From Drosophila pseudoobscura (Eukaryota; Arthropoda; Insecta; Diptera; Drosophilidae): 64,000 bases of DNA. The stretch is from positions 4,960,001 to 5,024,000 of the forward strand of contig NC_046680.1 of the NCBI RefSeq assembly GCF_009870125.1, in the 5' to 3' direction. Both the position numbers and the translations under genes were made by a program. A model generated the notes under the pieces. That model ran no database searches. It was not told the origin of the DNA and saw only the letters and a program-made list of their open reading frames with translations. Positions 10,801 to 22,800 of the stretch are shown one piece after another (positions within the stretch are counted from its first letter, which is position 1; every line of letters starts with the position of its first letter).

Positions 10801-13800
10801 GCTACCTCCGCATACCTAAAGCGATGCTGCCCAAACATGGCCTCCACCAGCTTGGGTCGCTGTCCCTCGCTGAAGAAATTGATGCGCTGCGTTTCGTCCG
10901 GGTCGAAGCTCTGGGCCCAGGGTGCCCGGAACGTCACCGCCGACACGTGCAGGAAGGGCGTATCGTGTTCGGAGATGGTCTCGAGCTGCGAAGCGCTAAC
11001 CAACTCTCCCACGCTGTAGTTGCTGCGGCTAAGGAAGTCGTAGTTGATGACCTGTGCGGCGCTAGCGGGGGTCTCCCAGTCGAGGCGATGGCTGCCGACT
11101 CCCATTTGGGCCGCGAGCGCCTGGAACTCGTCGCGATAGTTGAAGGTGAAGCGCTGCAGGGTATAGAAGTCGCTGAGGAGACGCAGCCGACAGCCCACGG
11201 CAGAGGATTGCTTCAGTTCTGCGAGCAGTTCCCGGAGTCCACTGAGGGCCTGTCGCGGACTTCCCGCATGCTGCAGATCGAGAACATCGCGTAGTTCCCT
11301 GGCGGCAGCGGAGTTGGGATCGGTGCCAGCATACAGCAGCCCGAGAGCCGCCTGCACGAGGACGGGGGAGACGGCCACGTTGACATTCGGCTGACTCCTT
11401 CCCAGCCTGGAGGAGAGTCGCAGCCCGAAGCGATAGTTGGAGGCACTGGCTGCGGCTGCTCCCGGACTGCCCGAGGCCTCGCCACCGACTGCCAGCTGCT
11501 GGATAGCCAACAGCGTCAGTATCACAGCCAGAGTTAGGCCGGAGAGTGGGTGTCGTCTCCAGTGAGTATTGATCATGCTTCCAGTTGGGGGCGGGCTGGG
11601 GCTATTCCAAGCTTTGGCTTTCGTAGTTAGTGGTCCAGTGGCTTAGACGCAACTAAGCGTCGCGACGTCAGACGACGCACGAGCTCTCATTCATGGAAAT
11701 TCAAAACACTTCGAGACATTGAGTCGGTCCACAAAAAATTGATTGTGAAGCGAAAAGCTCGGCATTGAAATTCTTTAGCGATACCGAGGGGTATACCGAG
11801 TCGTCATGGCGGAGCGCCGGAGAACAAACAACAAATCGAACCCCACAATCAAATTGAGAGGGAGAGATAGAGAGAGAAATACGCTTTTAGAGAGAGGGAG
11901 TGATTCTATCCAGTTTTCTTATCGCGCACGAAACGATTTCAAGATCAGGCTTTGACTCTCCCTCTCTGTCATTGTCTCAGTGGGCTTCTCTACACTCAGA
12001 AAAAACGTCTACAAGCATTGAGCCACGAACATTAGACACAGATGGGTATGAACTTGGTCAGCCTTGGGGATGGTGGACCCAGAGAAAAAGAGCATATACT
12101 AAATATAAATATATTTAATATTTAATTTTGGGTGTGTTTCTTTTTACTACCATTTTACGTTCGTATATTCGAGTCTTATTCCATGGCTAACAATTAGTGC
12201 GTGCTTTTCTAGCGCCTTTTTTCTTCAAGTGCAGGCAACCTTGGCTGGAGGCTATTAATTATGGCCAGCTTTCAGCGGGTATTCCAATTACTCATCTGGC
12301 TTGCCTCGGCTGCCACTCGGGCTTTCCCCTCTCTCTATCGCTCGATTCAGATACACTCGTAGTGCGCATGAGGAAGTTCTTCTCGATTTGAAAAATGATT
12401 GAGAAATTCGCTTTTTATTTATAGCCACTCTAGTGAGGCAATGGGCTGTTTCTGTGGCTGTGTCTGTGTCTGTGCCTGTGCCTGTGGCAGGGCCGGGCCA
12501 GGCGTATGGCTGAGATCGTGGCTGGCTCCCCAAACGGGTTTGCCAACTTACAGAAGCAGGCGAACAGCAATCGCTGGAAATTCAGAATCAAAATCAGCGA
12601 CAGAACGAGAATTCACGTGTATGGCTGGGAAAAGGCACCCACCGCCTTGGAATCGGAATCCCAGTCTCATCTGAAGGTGCAGGTGCAAGGGCAGTAGGGG
12701 AGGATAGAAAGGTTATCGGTTATAGAGCGAAAGGTTATTCGCAGCGAAGTAGTCCAGGAATATGAGTATTATTCACTTTATAATATGTTTCACAAATGCA
12801 TCGTTCTCTAGCCTATAGTGTGTCGCAGGATTGAGTGAGGGGAGTCGCGTAGAGTGCGAGGGGGGCCATCTTAGGCCATCGCCGTGGGCTGCAGCACGTG
12901 GCCGATGAAGAGCACCGAGTCGGGAGTGCGGAGGGCAAAGACGAACGGATGATCGGCATTGAACTCCCGCGACTTGACGGGCAGAGAGAGTGGCACGAAC
13001 TTGGCATCTGGAGAGGGCGAGGGGAGAGAGGAAGTCAAATTAGTCCTGGAATGGGAAATCCTATCGAGAGAGAGGGAGAGGAGTACTCACATGAAGCTGC
13101 CGCTGCCTCGGATCCTGCCTCGTTCACGTTGAGGAAGGCCTTCTGCAGGATCTTGGACACCCGCACGGGGCGGTCCAGCATTTTTGTGACCTGAGAGCTG
13201 CGTGTGAACATCTCGCGGACGCCGAGCTGCTGCAGGGGCTCCGTCATGTCCTGTTCGAACTGGATGCGGAACTTGGGGATCCTAATGGTCACCGTCTCCT
13301 GGCGCAGGCGCGCCGCAATCCTATTGAGATCGTTCTGGGGACGGGCCAGTTGCTGCTCGAGCTGGGCCAGGCCATCCACTTGGTAGGGGAGGAGGATCAG
13401 CATGCTGACCTCACTGTCGGCGTAGGGCATCTCCAGGGCAGTGGCGCCAAGGTCCGGGAGATCCGCATAGCCGAACACGTCGTCATTGAACATCATGGCC
13501 ACGTTGCTGGGGGCGCCGCTTCCACGCCGGAACTTGCCGGAAATCGTATCCGTGGCGGAGAACTCGGTGGCCCAGCGGGCCTTGAAGTAAATGGCGTTCA
13601 CCAGCATCGCCTCCGTCTGGCCATCGATGTCGCTGGGGGTGACTAGTTCCCGAATCTTGTTTCGAGTCTTGTCTGACACCCAGGCGTTTATCCAGCCAGC
13701 CGTCTCCCTGGAGCGGCCCATATCGACGGGCTCAATGCCCGAGGAATAGTAGTATTCGGCGTACTCCGGGTAGTCATGATTGATACCCCCCATATTCTTG

Positions 13801-16800
13801 TTGTAGAACATCCGGCTGGCCATGGTCAGCTCCGCGCTCTGCAGCTGCCGCCGCTGCTTGATCAGCTGTCGGAAGTCCTGCCCCACGGCCTGCGGATCGG
13901 GGCCGAATTCTCCTGCCTGCTGCAGCTCCTGGGCGGTCCGGCCCTCGGAGGCCCCATAGATCATGCCGAGCAGCGCGTGCACCGATACTGGCGAGAAGAC
14001 CAAATTCTGTCTCTGCGATCTGCTGGCGATCGGCTGGAAGAGCTTCGAGCTGAAGCGATCCTTGAAGCTTTGCTTGGCCGGAGGTCGCGTGGGACTGTTG
14101 GAGACCGTGGGCAGCGGCACCTCATTGGCACCCAGCACATTGGCCGGCTGTCTCTGGGGCGGTATCTGGCTGTTGGGATTTTGGGGCTGTCTCTCCTGGC
14201 TGTTTCCCGGCGGCTGGACCTCCTCCAGTGGCCGTTGGTTGTCTGGCGGGCCCTGGGGCTGCGGCAGGACTTGCCCCTGAGCTCTGGCCGTTGACGGAGA
14301 CGCGACTGCTCCTCCAAATCGCGATGCGAGGTTGACGGCGTATGTCCCCCGGTAATGGGATTGAGCAGCCACGAGGTAGGGGCCCATCATCAGGAGCAGG
14401 ATTACTGAAATCGGAACAGAGATTGGAGTACAGATCGCGCCGCAAGAAATGCTCTTCCTCTGCTTACTGCATTTGCTTGCCATTTTTGCTGTTATCTCAG
14501 CCGCTTGACCCGTTGTTACGTTACTGCTTACGTCCCTCCGCTTTTCCACTATATTTAAATAAATATAAATAAATTCCTTGTCGTCGTCCGGCCTGCTGGG
14601 GTGTAGTGCTGAGACGATCAGCACGATTGCAGCTTTAATACAAAACTGATCATTCGCCCGTCCCAGGGGCGAGCTCGGACTAAGAGATGATCGCAGATCG
14701 CAGATGGCAGAGAGAAGCGCGAGACAGAGAGAGAGAGAACCGGTCCAGAACACGACTGAGGCTATAGCATACACTCGTACATATGCTATATGCTGGGATA
14801 GGATCGGAGAGCAGCAGCAGCAGAGCGATCCGGCAAACCAGTTGAGCGGAGCACAGCGGAGTCGATCGAAGCTGAGCTTTGTGCTGCTCTCCTCTCCGTC
14901 TGTTTACAGGCCGTTGAGTAGGGAAAAACCCCAGCACGGCACTGCTGATTCTAATTGCACAAAGCAATACGGGTACAGGCATCTATGCATAATGCCCCCG
15001 GACTCGAGAAAACACACACACATACGAAGAATGCCTGGTTTTCCCGATCTCTGCCCCCGAATGGGACGTTCTTGGGGCGGGCGCGTGGGTTGCCGCTGCG
15101 ATTCCCATTCCCATTTCCATTGCAGTTGCAGTTGCACTTGGCAGAACTCTGACGTGACTCATCCGAATGGATTCGGTGAAAGAATCTCCAAGTGGAAACC
15201 TGACGAGAGTTCTGTTTGTTGTATTTATAGAAGCATTATCTTGGTCTGGGGATCGACTCATAACTCTGCCACTTCCTGCTGACATTTTTATGCTACAAAA
15301 TGCTACCTAAGCCATTAGATAAATTTTACATTTCGTAGTCCCAGACCATAAATATTAGCGCGAGAACCTAATTAGGTATTCCTCTCCCGGGAGAATCCAG
15401 CAGATAAAACGAAAGACCTCACACGGGGTCTCTTTCTCTCTCTGCATCCCAGCCTCTGTTGCAGCTCCGTTTTCATTTCCATTTCCAGTTTCTCTTCTGC
15501 CCCAAACGCAACCTTCTTAATTATGTAAAACCCGAACACGAAATGCATTTCATATCAGCACTTCGCTTCGTCCCCCCTTCCGCTCTCAATCTGGTTCGCT
15601 CTGTGACCCAATTGCAGGCGGCCGAATGTGTAAACATAATTTACTCCAATTAGAGTCTCCGCCGCCTTATTAGTGCGCCACGCCCACGGCCCCGCACACT
15701 GCCACCGCCGCCTGTTGCTTCTGCAACACGGTGAAATTGGGGCACATTCAGAGTACATCGCAGATAGTAGGAATACCCCGGCAGGCATAGGCACAAAATG
15801 CAATCAATAAATGCAGAGGAACCGGAGTTAAAAGCCGAAGCGCGGCAGTTGGGGGCACAGCCGAGAGCTAATTGTGGTGCCCCCAGGTGCGTTCATTCCA
15901 TTCCATTCCATTCAACTCTGTCCCTCTCTCGCTCTCTGTGTGTTTTGACTGATATGAAGTTAAGTGTTTTGCCAGTGCAAACAAGAGCATGCCTCCAATA
16001 AACAGAGGGCGAGCGATTTCGGTTTGATTTGGTCTAGGGAACGGAGTAATTCTGTTGGAGGGCAGCTGGCATTCAGAAACAGTTCCTCAGATAGCTTTTG
16101 GTACCACTTTCAGCTGTCACTTGAAATAAGAATTGCTTCAATCAGATGCTATCTTTCCCAAGTGCCGATAAAGGAAAATATTCCACAGATGAATCAGTCA
16201 TTCACATACGTGTATTAGAAGATGCTATTTCTCTGGGTGTACAATTCAGAGAATCTTTATTTTTTATTAGATGATAACCTTTAAAATTCTAATAATTTAA
16301 ATCTTCCTCTTCTTGACTTCCAATGAAAAAGAATTAATTTTTTAAACACAATTCGGGCTAATAAATCGAAAGAAAGACAAACTAAGTCAAAGATCAATCC
16401 GAGATTCATATGAATTGCAGGGAAGTAGAGCATAAATCTAATACAATTGTTCATACGAAGCTTGAAGGAAGAAAAGTACAGTCTGCCTTTTCTCTGCATT
16501 CCACTATTCATTCCACTATTCATTGCAATTTCCTTCAATTATTCACTCAATTACCCTCGGATACATGCCCCCCTCTCCAACACAGGCCACAGTCGGGGCG
16601 GTGCAGACCGCATGAAAATATTATAAATTGTCACTGCAATGTTGCCTCAATTAGCGAGTGCAACATGTTGCCGGTGTGGCAGGCGAGGCGGGCGAGGCAA
16701 ACCACAAAAGCAATTTGTTTCTGGAAACCGACTCTAGTTGCCACTCATTAATTTGCGTGCTGAGTGGCGACTCGCTGAGGCATTAAATGGCATAGCAGGA

Positions 16801-19800
16801 GGAGGAGAAGGAGGAGTAGGAGTGGGTCTCCGATGGATTGGAGGTGGCAAATGAGGCACACACACTGACTGTCCGTTGGTTGTCCGTTGGCTGTCCGTTG
16901 GCGTTGCTTACAACAAAATCGCATTAAATTGCACGTTTGCCGCACGATTTGCCCGATTTGCATATAATTATGGTAAATAAATCATAAAGTCGCCATCAAA
17001 ATATTTACACATGCGACTTCCAAATGTGGCGAGAGTCTTGCAGCCGACAAGACAAGTCTGTCTGGCTCTGCGGCCAGCAACATGTTGCTAACGAGCCGAA
17101 TGAATGTGGGGACTCTTGCGGAGAACGCACGCTCCTGGAGCCGCTCTGCATCCGGAGCTGGCATCAATTAAAGCGACATAAAGAAAACTTATAATTTTCC
17201 TGCAACTTAATCATAGTCGGCATTCTTTGTCCCCCCTGTTGGCTTTTCGCCCCATGCCCCTGTTCTGTACCACTGTGGAGCCACGTAAATGCGGCCGATC
17301 ATGCATTTAGCAGCACTTATAGAAATTGCTGGGGAAGCTCCTCATCCTCTCCCTCCCTCCGCCTCTCTCGGGTCTTCCTCTATTCGCAAGAACTGGACAG
17401 CGAGTGCGGGGGTGGTGGAGTATCGAAAGGGAGCAACGGGTAGAGGGGAGAGGAGACTGGGGGTAATCGCTGTTTAAATTTGTACTTCGTGATGCAATCA
17501 TTCTGAATGTCGGAGAGCTCTGGAGAGAGTCTCTGGTTCTGGCTCTGGCTCTAGCTCTCGCCTATTAAGCTCTTTTTACGTTAGGCGCCATAATGGGTCG
17601 AGCCTTAACACACACACACACACACACACACCCATACAGATATATACAAGACACCCACACACAGAGATTGGGAGAGAGAACAGAGCTGAGGTCAGCAGCC
17701 AGTTGTGTTGGGCTCCATTGTTTGCAGCTCCTTTTTTGGGCTTGGCTCTGGGGCTCTGGCTCTGGACCTGCACTCTGCGTGTTCTTTATTGATCTAAATT
17801 TGTGGTTTGCAAATTTGTTGGTCTCTCAAGTTCTGTGAAGAGAGACAGAGACAGAGCGAGAAAGAGAAAGAGAGAGCCAGTCTGCTGCTTATCTTTTGGC
17901 ATTCCATTGGCATTTGGGCCGAGGAGCAATTGCTGTTATTTCCTTTATAGATTTAACTCCACTCTAATGAGCCGAAATCTTAAGCACTGCCATCTCTGCT
18001 GGCGGCCCATGTCTGGCACTGGTATTGTAATCAGTTAACGCTTAATTGGGGCCCCAGCCACGCCCCTGAATCTCTGGTGGGGCATGCAATGGTGGGCCGC
18101 CACGGCTGGGAATCAGAAGCGAGATTAGGCGGAAGTACCGCTAAAGCAAACTGCCAATGCCAGTAGCAGCCTTTGTGGCTGGCATTTTGTTTTATTTCTT
18201 GTAACCAACTTCTCGACTGGCCAATATATCAGAAAGAAGAAAAAATAAAAAAGTGGATGAAAAACAACAAGGGAACAAGCCCGCATGTAGCAAGTACAAG
18301 AAAACGAGCGGAACACCCTTTCATTAGAGTAAAAACCAAGGCGAAAAACAACAACTGCAGAATAATGATGAATTGCGGCATTATCGCACGGTAATACCCC
18401 CATGGAGGAGACGACGACGACGACGACGACGACGAGACCCAGAACTACATAGGAAACTGGAGCACTCAGGCACGAACAGGGCCAGGCCACGTCAGGGTGG
18501 AGACCAGGGCAGAGGAGACCAGGCCGGGCCAACAGAACAGACCCAAGACCATGCCAGATCCAAGAGCCCGAGAGCCCGCGAGCCAAGAGCCAAGACAAAT
18601 ATGTAATTGGCCGGCAGACACGAAGGTGCGCGAGTATCACGTACCACACAGCCAGGCTCAAATGCATCGACATGATGATTTATTTGCATTGCAAAAGACA
18701 AGAACATGGCACTGTGAGAAATCGGGGGAGGAGGGAACAGAGAGAGACTCCTCACAGAAAGAAAGTTGTTTCATTTCCCATCAAGCTTCGAGGCAACAGA
18801 CTCGTATAGCTACATAATTCTTGGCGAAGGTCAAGTGTTAGAGGAAAACCCAGTTCGTCTGCCAATTAAAATCACTAGCAAGTGCGAATGCAAATCCTTT
18901 TCTTTGCCCAAGCGTTTCTTTCAGTGCGCTTGGAAGAGAGGAAAATCCAACACGTAGTCGTGGCCAATTTCCCGAACAACTTAATTGAATTGTGCTCTGG
19001 GCTCTGGGCTGAGTGCAACGCCTCGTATACGCAATGTTTGCTCCTCTTCAGCTACGCGGCTATCGGCGGCAGTCGCTCATTTGCATTTTCCAGTAAGCAC
19101 GCACGCAGAGACCCCTCCCGTAGATCGACCTTAGATGCATAATACGGTTTATTTCTGGTGTGTACTCGGCTGGCCCCAAACCCTGACACACCCACACCCA
19201 AACCGGAGCAGAGCCGAGCCGCCTTCAACTTTAACATTTTGCCACGGATCGCGGACTTTGGCACTTTTTGTGGGTTGCAATTAAACGTTTGTTTGCCACA
19301 AGAGCGAGAGACTGAGACTGTCTGCAACGCCCAAAAGTCTCTCGCGGATCCACCCATGACGATTGCCTTTGACATTTGGGCAGCTGGAAAACTGAAAACA
19401 GGGAACAGGGAAACGAGAAAAACGGGGAAAACTAAAACCAATTTAAAAGCGTCAGGGATTTGAGGCAGCTTGTTGTTTCTGTTTCTGTTTTCTGCCATAA
19501 CTAAGCCGAGGCCCGATCGCTCTCTCAGATCGCTCCACAGAGCCTCAGAGCCACTGAGCCACTGAGCCGCACCTTTGTCGGCCTGTCAAACTGGAAAACT
19601 GGCCAAGAGCCAAGAGCCAAGAGCAGCAGCCGGCCAACAGTTTTGACAATTTACCACCAGCTCGAGCTTGGATTTTGGATCTGGACTCTAAACTCGATGT
19701 CCGATTCCGACTTGGATTCGGACTCGGACTCGGACTCGGACGTCTGTCTGACCATTTGTATAATTGGCATCTCTAATTTTTTGCTCTTGCCGGGTAGCTT

Positions 19801-22800
19801 GGCGGGGATCCCGATCTCCCGACTGCACTCACTGCCTGGATGGCTGGATGGCTACCAGTCGGAGCCGCATGCCCGCTGCCCGGTGACTTATTATGGAGTT
19901 GGTAGCTGGAAAATTCACGATCAGCGAGCGGTTCTGGCCGCGGCCGGTTGAGCGTGAGTAATCGGAAAGCTAAGCGCGTTGCATAAATATAAAAAAGGAG
20001 AAAAAATGGGAAAAATTGTGTACAATAATGAAACTGGTTTCTGGTTTTGGGGCGGCAGCTCTAAGAATTACAAGCTCGCACTCTTAGAGAGAGAGAGAGA
20101 GATAGAGAGAGGCCGAATGTGGGATAGAGGGAGATGGAGCAACATGAGCCAGTGTTGCCATAATGCTTGTCATAAATTCTCCAAATTACCCAACACGCCG
20201 CGCGGTCTCTCCGGCAGCCGCAGCTAATGTCGAGAGGCTCTCCGGGTCTCGGGTCTCGGGCTGTGCCTGATTGCAAATTGTGTGACAGCGGACTGCGCTC
20301 CGCTCCAATCCGCTCGGCGTAAATTGAATTTATGAAGCTCTCTCTCTGACTCTGAGCTACTTACTCGAAGGATTAATTGTCCCATGAAGCCAGACTGCAG
20401 CCTCCAAGTCAGTCCATCTGTCAATCAATGTCTCTCTCTGCCCCATCCCTTCTCGGACCGATAATTGATATTGATTTCAAAACATGATCTTCAATCGATG
20501 GCAATTGATGTACGGTTCCATTCACAGTCCATTGAACTTGTCTCGATTCGGAGATCGTACATTTGACATCAGATTCCCATTCCCCTTCACGAGAAAGCCA
20601 ATCACAATTTTTAACTTGCTAGAATTTTATTAGAATTTTATGTCTCGCTTAAGCGCTGCCAAAGGATCATTAAAGTCCGACAAAAGACTTCTTATGTGCC
20701 CTAATATAGAGTCATAAAGTATTAAAAGCAGTTGGAATAGCATAAGGCAAAATAAAGATTACATTCATATCAGATTGAATAAACAAAATGTTGAAATATC
20801 TGGCAGTAAGGAATAAACAGGAAATAAATTCGATACTGCAGTAATTCTTTGAACATATGAGTTCTTCGGGTATCTCTTAAATTGAACAGAAGAAAACATG
20901 TTTTTTTAATTATAAATGAATGATATATTCCCTGAATAACTCTCACTCTAAGGATTGAAGGGGGAGTAAAGTTATTTCCAACTTCTTGGCTTCCAGCACC
21001 TGAAACCAGACAGATATTAGCCAAACATTAGCTGGAGTTCTGGCCGCGCGAAGACCAACTTTGGCTTAGCTAATTGCAAATGTCAAAGTTTCTCTCCCAC
21101 TGATCTATGGACGGGTGGTATTACCTCTGTTACCTCTGACTATACATTTGTTCATATGTATAGTATGTGTGAGTGTGCGTTAACTGTGATTCATTTGCCG
21201 TATAGCGCGACGAACTTGTTGAAAATGGTTTCTAAAGTTTCTAACTTTATGGCCAACATTTTGTAAACTTTATTCCGCTTTGTCCACTCGGAAGGCACTT
21301 GAAGTTGTCGTTGTTGCTGTCGTTGTTGCTGCTGCTGCTGCTGTCGCTGGTAGGTAGCTCAAGTTCCTCACTTTGAGTTGAGTTTGAGTTGTCAAGGCCC
21401 ACGCGCGCCTTCAAAAGCGGCTCGGACTGAAGCTGAGGCTGCGGCTGAGGCTGAAGGCCTACCCTACGAAACGATTTTAACATTCTGTTACCGTTTCTTG
21501 GCCTTTCTACCAACAACACTCGATTATGGTTACATATGTACTCGTATGCTGCCGCGTATCCATCCCATATACAATATTCATGCGCATTACGCACATTTGC
21601 GTAACAGATTCAAGTGCGCGATAAAGAGAGTCTCAAGTGCCACACGGGAGGCAGGAGGGAGAGGCGTGAGGGAGAAAACATTAAACATTACCCACAAAAA
21701 AACAAGAAACTGTTTAAAAAAATATATATACCTTCTCCGAGTGGCGGCCCCATAGTTGGGAGCATTACGCAGCAATACAAGTTTTCAAGTGCTCGCCGAA
21801 AAGGAGGGAGGGGGGAAAAAACGGGTGATGAAAAAATCTCAGAGACTGAAATATTTTCTGTTTTCTGTTTCGTATTGGATTTGATGTTAGGCCCATGCCC
21901 GGTAATGAGTCTGCAGAAGTCTTGCCCCTCGGTCTAGGAACTGGTTTTCTCATCGTTTCTCATTTTTTCCAATCTGAAAATTAACTGTGTTTTGATTAAT
22001 ACCCGATTATTCCGAACCGATCTGAGCTGAACACTGCATGTGTCCATAAATTATGTTTCCCCTCGCCGACTGATGTTCCGACTGTTCTGGCTGCGGCTCT
22101 ATCGTAATGTGTTAAATGATACTAGAAAGTGGCTCCAACGATCAGAACGGATGATGGAAGGTCTGCCCCGGATGACAGACGTAAATTGCAGGAGTTTTTG
22201 CGTAATTTATGAGCAGTTTTCCCCAACTAATTGGCCTAATTATGGTGCAGTTTACTGCGAGGACAATATAAATTGCAGCCCAGCATTGGTCCGTCTCTGT
22301 CTCCCCTAGAGAGACGATGGCGATTCACACTTCCGCGACTGGCCCAGAGTTTGTTTTAGCCGAGGCAGTTGTGGCATCAGTTGTTGCTCTTGTGGCAGTT
22401 GCAAACGGCAAACAACAAAGGCAGGCAGGCAGGCGGCATCGACAGTCAACGGTCGACAGCTTGAGAGAGTCAAGAGTCGCCAGTGCCATCGCCATCGCCT
22501 CGCCATCGCCGTGTTGCTCTGTGTGTCTCTAAACTTGAGAATCGAGTGCAGGGAATGGCACCCAGAGCCAGACTTCAAACTGCAGCATGTGGCTGGGGCA
22601 GGGGCAGGGGCACGGGCAGAGGCAGAGGCAGAGGCAGCTTCGGCCTGCAGTGTGTCTGCTGCCAACATCGTGACTAATTACATGCGACATAAAATGAAAG
22701 AAACCCCATGCCCAAAGCTCCAAGCTTCACTGCCAGAGAGACAAAGAGAAAGAGAGATACAGGTAGCGGTAGAGGAAGAGTAAGAGGCAGGAGCAAGGAG

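Noticed and set aside
10479..11294. 271-codon plus-strand frame opposite probable Spn43Ad
   Set aside because: Antisense shadow of a real serpin exon. Its Leu/Glu/Gly-rich composition mirrors codon bias, not a protein family.
13776..14294. 172-codon plus-strand open frame opposite nec
   Set aside because: It is the antisense shadow of GC-rich serpin coding sequence. The minus-strand frame has the serpin motifs.
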